Shown piece after piece: positions 33,262-41,752 of a DNA stretch of 44,907 nucleotides; the first letter of the stretch is position 1, and each line of letters starts with the position of its first letter. This DNA comes from Bacillota bacterium (GTDB lineage: Bacteria > Bacillota > Clostridia > Lachnospirales > Lachnospiraceae). A program made the translations under genes and the position numbers. The notes beneath the pieces were generated by a model that searched no databases, was not told the origin of the DNA, and was given only the letters and a program-made list of their open reading frames with translations. The DNA lies in assembly GCA_023415055.1 (NCBI GenBank), contig JAEZLZ010000084.1, positions 1-44,907 on the forward strand. Direction: 5' to 3'.

Positions 33262-33362
33262 AATCCACCTCTTATTCTCCCCTATTTTTATGAACGCCGG
33301 AAGCTGATCTTAGCTCCGATCACATACCACTGAGCAAGCTCGTGGTAAGTTCACTACGCTTT

Positions 33363-33391
33363 AGTATATCATAAACGATAAAAAATGACAA
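33363..33391 (-). promoter_or_regulatory. Sigma-A promoter of the LacI gene
   Basis: On the minus strand, TTGTCA (plus 33386-33391), a 17-base spacer and TATACT (plus 33363-33368). The transcript has a leader of about 95 bases with a short hairpin at 33326-33346. Confidence 0.75.
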
Positions 33392-33409
33392 ACAATTTTT
33401 ATCATTTAT
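33371..33409. promoter_or_regulatory. Inverted repeat over the LacI promoter, candidate operator
   Basis: ATAAACGATAAAAA at 33371-33384 and TTTTTATCATTTAT at 33396-33409 match as inverted repeats at 13 of 14 positions and cover the spacer and -35 box. Two tandem TTTAACAAAAA units follow at 33409-33432. The rest of the 444-base gap 33262-33705 is very A+T-rich, with a small CCGATA/TATCGG hairpin at 33536-33556 and the importer promoter. Confidence 0.5.
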
Positions 33410-33630
33410 TTAACAAAAAATTTAACAAAAAGTTAACACATATGATGTTGATAATTGTTAAAATTTATAAAACTAATATTAAAGAATTTATGGAAATAAA
33501 GCCCAATAAAAATGTATAATATAGATAAAAAAACCCCGATAAATTATGGATATCGGTCAAATAGTCAAAGAAAGATTGTTTATTGTTAAACTGTATTTTA
33601 AACAAATGATAAATTTATATTAAAATTATG

Positions 33631-33659
33631 TTGAAAAATAACACGTATTATGTTAATAT
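33631..33659 (+). promoter_or_regulatory. Sigma-A promoter of the mannoside importer operon
   Basis: TTGAAA at 33631-33636, a 17-base spacer and TAATAT at 33654-33659. The start codon lies about 40 bases after the predicted transcription start. Confidence 0.7.
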
Positions 33660-33705
33660 CAGTTTGTGCTTGAACACGGTATCAGAAAATAACGGGGGTA
33701 CATAG

Positions 33706-34677
33706 ATGGAAAAAGTTAAGAAGAATGTTAAAACAAAGATAAATAGGCGACATAAGAGATGGGGGAGGGATGACACCGAGCTCACCTTACTAGCACTTCC
33801 TACGATCGTGTGGTATGCGTTGTTCAGCTTTTTGCCGATGTTCGGTATTATCATTGCCTTTAAAAACTATAAGATTGCTCCGGGGCATAACTTTTTGTAT
33901 AGTCTGGCGCATAGCGAATGGACAGGAATTGATAATTTCAGGTTCCTGGTAAAGTCGAAGGATATCTTTATTCTCCTTCGTAATACGATCGGATACAATA
34001 TTATTTTTATTATTTTAGGAATTTTAATTCCGGTAACACTGGCAGTTATGATCAGCCTGCTTCATAACAAGAGAAGCTCCAAGGTTTATCAGACAATGAT
34101 GTTCTTTCCTCACTTCATGTCATGGGTTGTAATCAGTTATTTCGTTTTTGCATTCCTAAGCATGGATAAGGGTATCCTAAATAATTTACTGGTCGCATTC
34201 GGAAGAGAAAAAATTCAATGGTATATGGAAGCCAAGTATTGGCCGTACATTCTTGTATTTATGAATGTATGGAAGACCATGGGATACAGCATGGTAGTCT
34301 ATCTGGCAAGCATCACCGGTATTGATCAGAGTCTTTATGAAGCCGCGGTGATTGACGGTGCAACAAAATGGCAGCAGGTAAAGTATATTACCTTGCCCAG
34401 TTTAAAGACAATTATTATTATGATGTTCATATTGAATGTCGGCCGCGTATTTTATTCGGATTTCGGTCTGTTCTATCAGATCCCCCGAGGTAACAACGGA
34501 CCTTTGTACAATGTAACCTCGACTTTGGATACGTACGTATTTACCGCATTACAGCAGTCAACACCGGTCGGTATGACAGCGGCAGCTACGTTCTTCCAGT
34601 CAGTTTCCTGCTGTGCGACAATCCTGCTTACGAACTGGATTGTGAAGAAGATCGATAAAGACAGTGCAATTATCTAG
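33706..34677 (+). CDS. Sugar ABC importer permease (LplB type)
   Basis: 323 residues: a strongly basic N-terminal tail, then six membrane helices beginning with L-A-L-P-T-I-V-W-Y. The EAA loop reads Y-E-A-A-V-I-D-G-A-T. It is the first gene of an operon in which the permeases precede the binding protein, the reverse of the 6-kb importer. The ribosome site is GGGGGT. The context with GH130 and GH38 genes points to an oligomannoside or N-glycan fragment as substrate. Confidence 0.92.
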   Translation: MEKVKKNVKTKINRRHKRWGRDDTELTLLALPTIVWYALFSFLPMFGIIIAFKNYKIAPGHNFLYSLAHSEWTGIDNFRFLVKSKDIFILLRNTIGYNIIFIILGILIPVTLAVMISLLHNKRSSKVYQTMMFFPHFMSWVVISYFVFAFLSMDKGILNNLLVAFGREKIQWYMEAKYWPYILVFMNVWKTMGYSMVVYLASITGIDQSLYEAAVIDGATKWQQVKYITLPSLKTIIIMMFILNVGRVFYSDFGLFYQIPRGNNGPLYNVTSTLDTYVFTALQQSTPVGMTAAATFFQSVSCCATILLTNWIVKKIDKDSAII

Positions 34678-34694
34678 AAGGGAGGATGATGAAT

Positions 34695-35612
34695 ATGAAA
34701 AAATCAAAAGACGATGAAATGAGATTGAACCGAATCGGTAAGGGAACCAATTTCCTATTTAATATATTGTTTTTAGTCTTAGCCTTGGCGTGTATTGTTC
34801 CGGTAGTGTTTGTGTTTATGATATCCATTACCTCAGAGGCTTCCCTTGCAAAATACGGATATCAGCTCTTCCCCAGGGAATTTTCCTTAAAGTCCTATCA
34901 ATTTTTGTGGGGCGAGAAAGCAATGATCTTAAGAGCGTTGGCAATATCTGTGCTGGTAACCGTGAGCGGTACTGCAATCGGTGTAGCGCTTACTACCACC
35001 ATGGGTTATGTATTATCCAGACCTGGTTATAAATTAAACGGATTTTTGACCTGGATTGTATTTATACCGATGATCTTTAACGGCGGTATGATCGCATCCT
35101 ATGTAGTAAATACAAACTTGCTCAATTTGAAAAATAGTATCTGGGTTCTGATCCTGCCTCTGGCGGTTTCATCCTTTAATGTTATTGTCTGCAAGACCTT
35201 CTTCCGCACGACAATACCGGATTCAATCATCGAATCGGCAAAGATAGACGGGGCTTCCCAGCTGAGCATCTTTTCCAGGATTGTATTACCGATCTCAAAA
35301 CCGGTAATCGCAACCATCAGCTTGTTTTTGACCTTTTCTTACTGGAATGATTGGTTTCAATCATCCCTGTATATCTCCAATTCAAAGCTTTTATCCTTAC
35401 AAGCTTTGTTGAACAGTATTCAAAGAAATATTCAGTTCTTAGCGAGCAATCCTTCCGCAGGGGTATCATTACAGCAGTATAAAAATATGATGCCGCAGGA
35501 AGGTGCACGTATGGCAATTGCAATCGTTATTGTTATACCGATTGCCTGTGCTTATCCGTTTTTTCAGAAATACTTTATCTCCGGTCTGACCATCGGTGCG
35601 GTAAAGGGATGA
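34695..35612 (+). CDS. Sugar ABC importer permease (LplC/YtcP type)
   Basis: GGAGG at 34681-34685 is followed by three in-frame ATGs (34686, 34689, 34695). Only the third has normal spacing (9 bases), so it was chosen (305 residues). Six membrane helices and an EAA-like loop I-E-S-A-K-I-D-G-A-S are present, and the C-terminus ends I-G-A-V-K-G. It follows the partner permease closely and precedes the binding-protein gene by about 100 bases. Confidence 0.92.
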   Translation: MKKSKDDEMRLNRIGKGTNFLFNILFLVLALACIVPVVFVFMISITSEASLAKYGYQLFPREFSLKSYQFLWGEKAMILRALAISVLVTVSGTAIGVALTTTMGYVLSRPGYKLNGFLTWIVFIPMIFNGGMIASYVVNTNLLNLKNSIWVLILPLAVSSFNVIVCKTFFRTTIPDSIIESAKIDGASQLSIFSRIVLPISKPVIATISLFLTFSYWNDWFQSSLYISNSKLLSLQALLNSIQRNIQFLASNPSAGVSLQQYKNMMPQEGARMAIAIVIVIPIACAYPFFQKYFISGLTIGAVKG

Positions 35613-35716
35613 TGATATATTTGCTTTTTACCGGTGCCGGCTTAAAGGCCTGAGCTGACATGGAAAAAAGTGTATATATAAAGTAAACGAGTAGTTTTCT
35701 ATAAGGAGGATGTATT

Positions 35717-37219
35717 ATGAAATTAAAAAAGATAGTAGCTATGCTGGCTGCATGTTCATTGCTTGCAGCATCCTTTGTAGGATGTGCCAAAGAGGGAAAC
35801 AAGGATAATGCAGATAACAATACCGTTACCACTGCACCAGCAACAAACGATAGCAGCGATGCTTCTGATGACGCAGCAAAAGATGAAATTGTAACTTTAA
35901 AGTGGGTCACCGTTGGTGGTGGCATGCCTTCGAACTATGACGCTTGGCAGAAGAACATCAATGCATATCTCGGTGAGAAAATTGGTGTTAATGTAGATAT
36001 GGAAGTTGTTTCCTGGGGTGACTGGGATAACAGAAGAAACATTATTATTAACTCTGGTGAGAGCTTCGATATTCTCTTCACAGATGGTAATAAATATAAT
36101 GCGGCAGCTAAGCTTGGAGCATTCCTTGATATCACTGAATTAGCTAAGACAGCAGCTTCCGATCTTTACAGCTATATTCCGGAAGATTACTGGAACGCAG
36201 TAAAGGTTGACGGCAAAGTATTTGCAGTTCCTACCTACAAGGATAGTTCTGCAACAAATTATTTCGTATATGATACAGAGAAAGCAAATAAATATCAGGT
36301 TAATCTCAAAGGCATCAAGAACTTCAGTGAGCTTACTGATGGCTTAAAGGCTATGAAGGATGGCGAGGGTACAGCACCTTTCGTTCTTGCTAGTGATGGT
36401 GCAGGTGTTGTTACCATGAACTATGACAACATGGGCGCAGGCTTCCGTCCCCTTGGTGTTCGCTTTGATGATCAGTCTCGTAAGGTTGTAAATATCTTCG
36501 AACAGGAAGATGTTCTTGCTCAGTTAGATACACTTCATCAGTGGTACAAAGATGGTATCATCAATGCAGATGCTCCTACTTTGGCAGAAACACCCGCCTA
36601 CCGTATGGTCTATACAGCACAGGGCTGGTCCGGTGCAGCTAAGACTACTTGGGGTCCTAACATGGGTGTTGATGCGACTGCAGATCAGTTCGGTGATACA
36701 ATCGTATCCAACGATACCGTACGTGGTTCCTTAAATGCAATCAGCGCTAGCTCTCAGAACCCTGAAAAGGCTCTTGCATTAATACAGCTTGTAAACTTAG
36801 ATACCAAGGTTCGTGACGCATTCTATTATGGCCTCGAAGGCGAGAACTTCAAGTATACCGCTGACGGCAAGATCGAGAAGCTGAACAATGACTGGAATAT
36901 GGCTGGTTATACACAGGGTACATTCTTCACTGTATCTCAGTTGGCAGATGCTGACTTCAATCAGTGGGATGAGGTTAAGGAATTAAATGCAAATGCTAAG
37001 CCTTCTGTATTATTAGGATTTACCTTTGATACATCTAAGGTAGAGACAGAGTTGGCTCAGTGTAATGCAGTATTTGATAAGTATAAGACCGTTCTTTTAA
37101 CAGGTGCACAGGAGCCCAGAGAGCTTGTAAAGACTATGGGCGAAGAATTAAAGGCAGCAGGCTTTGATACATTAGTAACCGAAGCACAGGCACAGGTAGA
37201 CGCTGCTTTCGCTCAGTAA
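35717..37219 (+). CDS. Sugar ABC importer, extracellular solute-binding lipoprotein
   Basis: 500 residues. The lipoprotein signal ends in S-F-V-G-C with cysteine 23, followed by an Asn/Asp/Thr-rich linker to about residue 57. The mature part is a type-1 solute-binding fold (W-V-T-V-G-G start, D-I-L-F-T-D-G motif). The codons are strongly biased compared with the neighbours, suggesting high expression. AAGGAGG precedes the ATG, and a strong hairpin follows at 37375-37422. It should deliver sugar to the two permeases just upstream; the ATPase is missing, as in the first importer. Confidence 0.92.
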   Translation: MKLKKIVAMLAACSLLAASFVGCAKEGNKDNADNNTVTTAPATNDSSDASDDAAKDEIVTLKWVTVGGGMPSNYDAWQKNINAYLGEKIGVNVDMEVVSWGDWDNRRNIIINSGESFDILFTDGNKYNAAAKLGAFLDITELAKTAASDLYSYIPEDYWNAVKVDGKVFAVPTYKDSSATNYFVYDTEKANKYQVNLKGIKNFSELTDGLKAMKDGEGTAPFVLASDGAGVVTMNYDNMGAGFRPLGVRFDDQSRKVVNIFEQEDVLAQLDTLHQWYKDGIINADAPTLAETPAYRMVYTAQGWSGAAKTTWGPNMGVDATADQFGDTIVSNDTVRGSLNAISASSQNPEKALALIQLVNLDTKVRDAFYYGLEGENFKYTADGKIEKLNNDWNMAGYTQGTFFTVSQLADADFNQWDEVKELNANAKPSVLLGFTFDTSKVETELAQCNAVFDKYKTVLLTGAQEPRELVKTMGEELKAAGFDTLVTEAQAQVDAAFAQ

Positions 37220-37374
37220 TATAGTTCAACTTTGTGACGGTATAATCCTCGGCATAAACTAATTAAAAGGGTAAGCATTTTATGTTAGTGTAAATTAAAA
37301 TGCAACACAGATTTGGATTGCATCCAGAATATAACAGTAGTATTATTATGTATAAAGACAAGTTGTAGAATATT

Positions 37375-37422
37375 GAGGTTGCTGCAAAATCATAATGCAT
37401 TTGTTAATTTTGCAGCAGCCTC
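37375..37422 (+). terminator. Strong hairpin after the binding-protein gene
   Basis: Arms 37375-37390 and 37407-37422 pair over 16 positions with one G-U. There is no T-run after it, so it may be a transcript stabiliser or weak terminator between the importer and the glycosidase genes. Confidence 0.6.
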
Positions 37423-37511
37423 ATGTATTATGAAAAATTAGCGTTGCAATCTTATCTGAGGGTTTGCGGAGCGCATTTTTTATCGTATTCAAGAATAAGG
37501 AGGCCTACAAT

Positions 37512-38501
37512 ATGAGCAAAATCATCGGAAATTCTCTGCCGAATATTCCGTGGCAGGAGAAGCCCGACGGATACATAGCGCCGGTTTGGCGTTATACAAA
37601 TAATCCGATTATCGGGAGAGACGCAATTAAAAGTTCCAACAGTGTTTTTAACAGTGCAGTTATTCCCTTCAAAAACGGATTCGCCGGAGTGTTCCGCTGC
37701 GATAGCAAGGCAATCAGTATGGACATCTTTGCCGGCTTCAGCGAGGACGGTATTAATTGGAAAATAAATGAAACACCAATCACTTTCCTGGGGGATGATG
37801 AAGAAATCACAAATAGAGAGTACCGCTATGATCCCAGAGTGTGCTTCATTGAAGATAGATATTATATAACCTGGTGCAACGGTTATCATGGCCCAACCAT
37901 CGGTATCGGTTATACCTTTGATTTCGTAACCTTTTATCAGATGGAAAATGCCTTCCTTCCGTTTAACCGTAATGGTGTACTGTTCCCCAGCAAGATTAAC
38001 GGAAAATATGCAATGCTCAGCAGACCAAGCGATAACGGTCATACTCCCTTCGGAGATATCTTCTATAGCCAGAGTGATGATCTGGAATATTGGGGTCACC
38101 ATCGCCATGTAATGAGCACCGTTAAGGGTGATGAATCCGCATGGCAGACCACCAAGATCGGACCGGGTCCCGTACCGATTGAGACAGATGAGGGCTGGCT
38201 GCTGATTTATCATGGTGTAATTAATACCTGCAATGGCTTTGTATATCGTATGGGATGTGCTATTCTGGATAAGGAACAGCCTTGGAAGGTACTTTATCGT
38301 TCGAAATATTATATCTTAGGACCCAGAGAGCTTTATGAGTGCGTAGGTGATGTTCCGAATGTGGTGTTCCCTTGTGCTACCTTAACGGATGCAGATACCG
38401 GCAGAATTGCAATCTATTACGGTTGTGCGGATACCGTAACCGGAATCGCCTTTACGACAGTGGATGAATTGATTGCTTTTACAAAAGAGCATTCCTTTTA
38501 A
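37512..38501 (+). CDS. GH130 mannoside phosphorylase or hydrolase
   Basis: The ATG at 37512 follows AAGGAGG by 8 bases; an upstream in-frame ATG at 37464 was rejected. 329 residues, a five-bladed propeller family. Typical GH130 motifs are Y-D-P-R-V with the catalytic aspartate, L-F-P-S-K-I-N-G-K-Y, and G-P-G-P-V-P-I-E followed by W-L-L-I-Y-H-G-V. Members phosphorolyse or hydrolyse beta-mannosides, such as Man-GlcNAc or mannooligosaccharides. Next to a GH38 alpha-mannosidase, a role on the core beta-mannose of N-glycans is plausible. Phosphorylase and hydrolase cannot be separated by eye. Confidence 0.9.
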   Translation: MSKIIGNSLPNIPWQEKPDGYIAPVWRYTNNPIIGRDAIKSSNSVFNSAVIPFKNGFAGVFRCDSKAISMDIFAGFSEDGINWKINETPITFLGDDEEITNREYRYDPRVCFIEDRYYITWCNGYHGPTIGIGYTFDFVTFYQMENAFLPFNRNGVLFPSKINGKYAMLSRPSDNGHTPFGDIFYSQSDDLEYWGHHRHVMSTVKGDESAWQTTKIGPGPVPIETDEGWLLIYHGVINTCNGFVYRMGCAILDKEQPWKVLYRSKYYILGPRELYECVGDVPNVVFPCATLTDADTGRIAIYYGCADTVTGIAFTTVDELIAFTKEHSF

Positions 38502-38549
38502 ATTAAACAGAATAAATGATACATAAAATATAAATAACGGAGGTGTACG

Positions 38550-41500
38550 ATGTATTTCTTAGATAAAAGAATTCAGGTTATTTGTAATGAATTGAAGAAA
38601 TTATCCGTTGCGCAGAACGTACCCGTGGAATCCTTCCAGTACAAGAAGGGTAACTATATCTTCCCCGCGGATGCGGATAAGGCAGCAGAGCCTTGGAAGA
38701 ACTTTGACTCAAGGACCATGCATTGGTATGGGCCGGACGAACATTATTGGTTCCGCACACAGTTTACGGTACCGGAGAGCTTTGCAGGCAAGAGTCTGTG
38801 GCTACATGTAAAAACTCAGATCGATGAGTGGGATGACGGAAAGAACCCGCAGTTTTTGCTGTTTGTAGATGGCGAAGAATCACAGGGTATCGATATGAAC
38901 CACAGAAAGGTGCTTATTACCAGAGAAGCGGTAAAGGGACAGACCTATAAGCTGGATTTACAGTCCTATACCGGTACACTTCATACCGAGTTTAATTTGA
39001 TTGCTGAGATGCAGGAAGTCGATCCTGAGATCGAGCATCTTTATTATGACATCAGCGTTCCGTTAAGTGCTTTCACCCGAATGGAGAAAGAAGACAAGGC
39101 GAGACGAGTAATCGAAGAGATATTAAATAATACAATCAACCTGTTAGATCTGAGAACTCCTTACTCCGAAGATTTTTATAAGAGTGTAAGAGAAGCGCAG
39201 GCTTACATCTCCAAGGCTCTTTATGAGGATATGGCTGGTTTTGATGAGATCATTGCTACCTGTATCGGTCATACTCACATCGATGTAGCTTGGTGGTGGA
39301 CAGTAGAGCAAACCAGGGAAAAGGTTGGACGAAGCTTTGCAACCGTACTTAAGCTGATGGAGGAATATCCGAATTATAAATTTATGTCCAGCCAGCCGCA
39401 GCTGTATTATTTCCTGAAGGAGCGTTACCCGAAGCTTTATACTAAGGTCAAGGAGCGAGTAAAGGAAGGTCGCTGGGAGCCGGAAGGCGGTATGTGGGTC
39501 GAAGCAGACTGTAACCTGACCTCCGGTGAGTCTCTGGTTCGCCAGTTCCTGCATGGCAAACGTTTCTTCAAAGAAGAATTTGGCGTTGACAATCGTGTGC
39601 TTTGGCTTCCCGACGTATTCGGTTATTCCGGAGCGCTGCCTCAGATCATGAAAAAATCCGGTGTAGACTATTTCATGACGACAAAGCTCGCCTGGAACCA
39701 GTTTAATAAGATACCCTATGATACCTTCCAATGGAAGGGTATCGACGGAACTGAGGTACTTACCCACCTGATCACCACCCTGGGTGTAGGTCAGAGCATT
39801 AAGGATTTCTTCACCACCTACAACGGAATGCTTCATGCAGATTCCATCATGGGCGGTTGGGAGCGTTATCAGAATAAGGAAATTAATAACGATATCTTGG
39901 TATCCTACGGTTACGGCGATGGCGGCGGCGGTCCCACCAGGGAGATGCTGGAGACCTCAATCCGTATGGAGAAGGGCGTAATTGGCATTCCGAAGGTTCG
40001 TCAGGAATTCTCCGGCAAATACTTTGAAGAGCTGGAAGAGAGAGTAAAGGATCACAAACGTCTTCCTACCTGGGAGGGTGAGCTCTACTTTGAATACCAT
40101 AGAGGAACCTATACCTCCATGGCTAGAAATAAACGCTCCAACCGTAAATCGGAATTGATGCTGATGGATCTTGAGCTTCTCTGTGTACTTGCAATGGCGA
40201 AGCTGGCATATCCGCAGGAAGAGCTGGATGCGATGTGGAAGACAGTTCTACTGAACCAGTTCCATGATATCCTTCCCGGCTCCTCTATCAAAGAGGTGTA
40301 TGAGGTTACTAAGAAGGAATATGCTGAGCTTGCAGAAAAGGCACAGAAGCTGATGGGTGAGAGAATCGCTGCTTTAACAAAGAATAGTGATGCGGTTACG
40401 GTCTATAACACCCTTGGCTTCAACCGAGATGATGTGATTACGCTTCCGGAGATAGAAGCAGAGGCTCTTAAGGATGCAGAGGGTAATGTTTATCCGGTTC
40501 AGAAGACAGCCGGCGCTAGCGTGGCTTATATTAAGGGACTCCCTTCCAAGGGCTTCAAGACCCTTGAGATAGTGAAGGGGCAGAAGCAGGAAAGCAGCGT
40601 ATTTGCTCTTAACGGTAATACACTTGAGACACCGTTCTATAAGGTAGAAGTAGATAAGAACGGATTACTGACTTCCGTTTATGATAAAGAAAATGACAGA
40701 GAAGTAGTTCAGGCCGGTAAGGCAGCTAACTTACTCCGTATGTATGAGGATAAGCCGATCTATTATGATAACTGGGATATCGACGTATATTATACCGAGA
40801 AATTCTGGGATATCCTAGATGTAACCCGTATGGAATGGACAGAGCTTGGTGCGGTTCGTGCTACCTTAGAGATTGAACGAAGCTTCAGCAATTCCACCTT
40901 GAAGCAGAAGATCTATTTCTTTGCTGACAGCAGAAGAATTGAATTTGAGACCTATGTTGACTGGAAAGAGCATCAGCATCTGTTAAAGGTTCATTTCCCG
41001 GTAGATATTCACAGCGACGAGGCAACCTTCGATGTTCAGTTCGGTAACGTGACCAGAAAAGTCCATAAGAATACCAGCTGGGATCAGGCTAGATTCGAAA
41101 GCTGCGGTCAGAAGTGGATGGATCTTTCCGAAGGTCACTATGGCGTCAGCTTACTCAATGATTGCAAATACGGTCATTCCGTAGAGCAGAGCAACATTGC
41201 ACTGACTCTGATCAAATCCGGTATCGAGCCGAATCCGACGACAGATCAGGAAGAGCATTTCTTTACTTATGCATTATATCCACATAAGGAAAGCTGGAGA
41301 AACTCGGATACTGTCAGAGAGGCAGCAAAATTAAATCAACGCACCTATGCAGTATGCGGCGGTGAGGTTGGTTCGGAATTTAGTTTTGCATCCGTAGATA
41401 AGAAGAATGTCATACTTGAGACAGTAAAACAGGCAGAGGACGGAAGTGGTATCATTCTTCGTCTTTACGAAGCAGAAAATGCTGCTACCAAGGCAAAGAT

Positions 41501-41648
41501 CACGATTGCTAATAATTACGCAATCGAAGAGGTGTCCGAATGTAATCTGATCGAGGAGCATATCGAAGAGCTTACATCAACCAATAACACCTTTGAGATT
41601 TTCATCAAGCCTTACGAAATCAAGACCTACAAATTAAAATTAAAATAA
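38550..41648 (+). CDS. Alpha-mannosidase, GH38
   Basis: 1032 residues, full length for bacterial GH38, no signal peptide, so it acts on imported oligosaccharides. The catalytic domain starts near 235 with G-H-T-H-I-D-V-A-W-W-W, where the His and Asp bind zinc. The nucleophile aspartate is in W-L-P-D-V-F-G-Y-S-G-A-L-P-Q near 355. The mid domain and C-terminal beta domains follow (V-Y-N-T-L-G-F-N-R-D). CGGAGG precedes the ATG, 48 bases after the GH130 gene. It releases terminal alpha-mannose with retention of configuration. Confidence 0.95.
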   Translation: MYFLDKRIQVICNELKKLSVAQNVPVESFQYKKGNYIFPADADKAAEPWKNFDSRTMHWYGPDEHYWFRTQFTVPESFAGKSLWLHVKTQIDEWDDGKNPQFLLFVDGEESQGIDMNHRKVLITREAVKGQTYKLDLQSYTGTLHTEFNLIAEMQEVDPEIEHLYYDISVPLSAFTRMEKEDKARRVIEEILNNTINLLDLRTPYSEDFYKSVREAQAYISKALYEDMAGFDEIIATCIGHTHIDVAWWWTVEQTREKVGRSFATVLKLMEEYPNYKFMSSQPQLYYFLKERYPKLYTKVKERVKEGRWEPEGGMWVEADCNLTSGESLVRQFLHGKRFFKEEFGVDNRVLWLPDVFGYSGALPQIMKKSGVDYFMTTKLAWNQFNKIPYDTFQWKGIDGTEVLTHLITTLGVGQSIKDFFTTYNGMLHADSIMGGWERYQNKEINNDILVSYGYGDGGGGPTREMLETSIRMEKGVIGIPKVRQEFSGKYFEELEERVKDHKRLPTWEGELYFEYHRGTYTSMARNKRSNRKSELMLMDLELLCVLAMAKLAYPQEELDAMWKTVLLNQFHDILPGSSIKEVYEVTKKEYAELAEKAQKLMGERIAALTKNSDAVTVYNTLGFNRDDVITLPEIEAEALKDAEGNVYPVQKTAGASVAYIKGLPSKGFKTLEIVKGQKQESSVFALNGNTLETPFYKVEVDKNGLLTSVYDKENDREVVQAGKAANLLRMYEDKPIYYDNWDIDVYYTEKFWDILDVTRMEWTELGAVRATLEIERSFSNSTLKQKIYFFADSRRIEFETYVDWKEHQHLLKVHFPVDIHSDEATFDVQFGNVTRKVHKNTSWDQARFESCGQKWMDLSEGHYGVSLLNDCKYGHSVEQSNIALTLIKSGIEPNPTTDQEEHFFTYALYPHKESWRNSDTVREAAKLNQRTYAVCGGEVGSEFSFASVDKKNVILETVKQAEDGSGIILRLYEAENAATKAKITIANNYAIEEVSECNLIEEHIEELTSTNNTFEIFIKPYEIKTYKLKLK

Positions 41649-41660
41649 GTATCGTATACG

Positions 41661-41713
41661 AGGGGCTTGGTCTCAATGTCTTGCTATGGTAAGGCTTGGG
41701 AGGAGGCCCCTCT
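41661..41713 (+). terminator. Intrinsic terminator after the alpha-mannosidase gene
   Basis: GAGGGGC at 41661-41667 pairs with GCCCCTC at 41707-41713, followed by TTTT, with an inner CTTGC/GTAAG hairpin. It lies between GH38 and GH3 and may allow partial read-through. Confidence 0.65.
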
Positions 41714-41752
41714 TTTCCGAGTTGATATTTATGCCTGAAAAGGAGGAGCTAA

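Noticed and set aside
37452..38213. 253-codon open frame antisense to the GH130 gene
   Set aside because: It is a shadow of the plus-strand GH130 reading frame and has no family features.
39144..39836. 230-codon open frame antisense to the alpha-mannosidase gene
   Set aside because: Composition mirrors the GH38 coding strand, there is no ribosome site, and the plus-strand gene is unmistakable.
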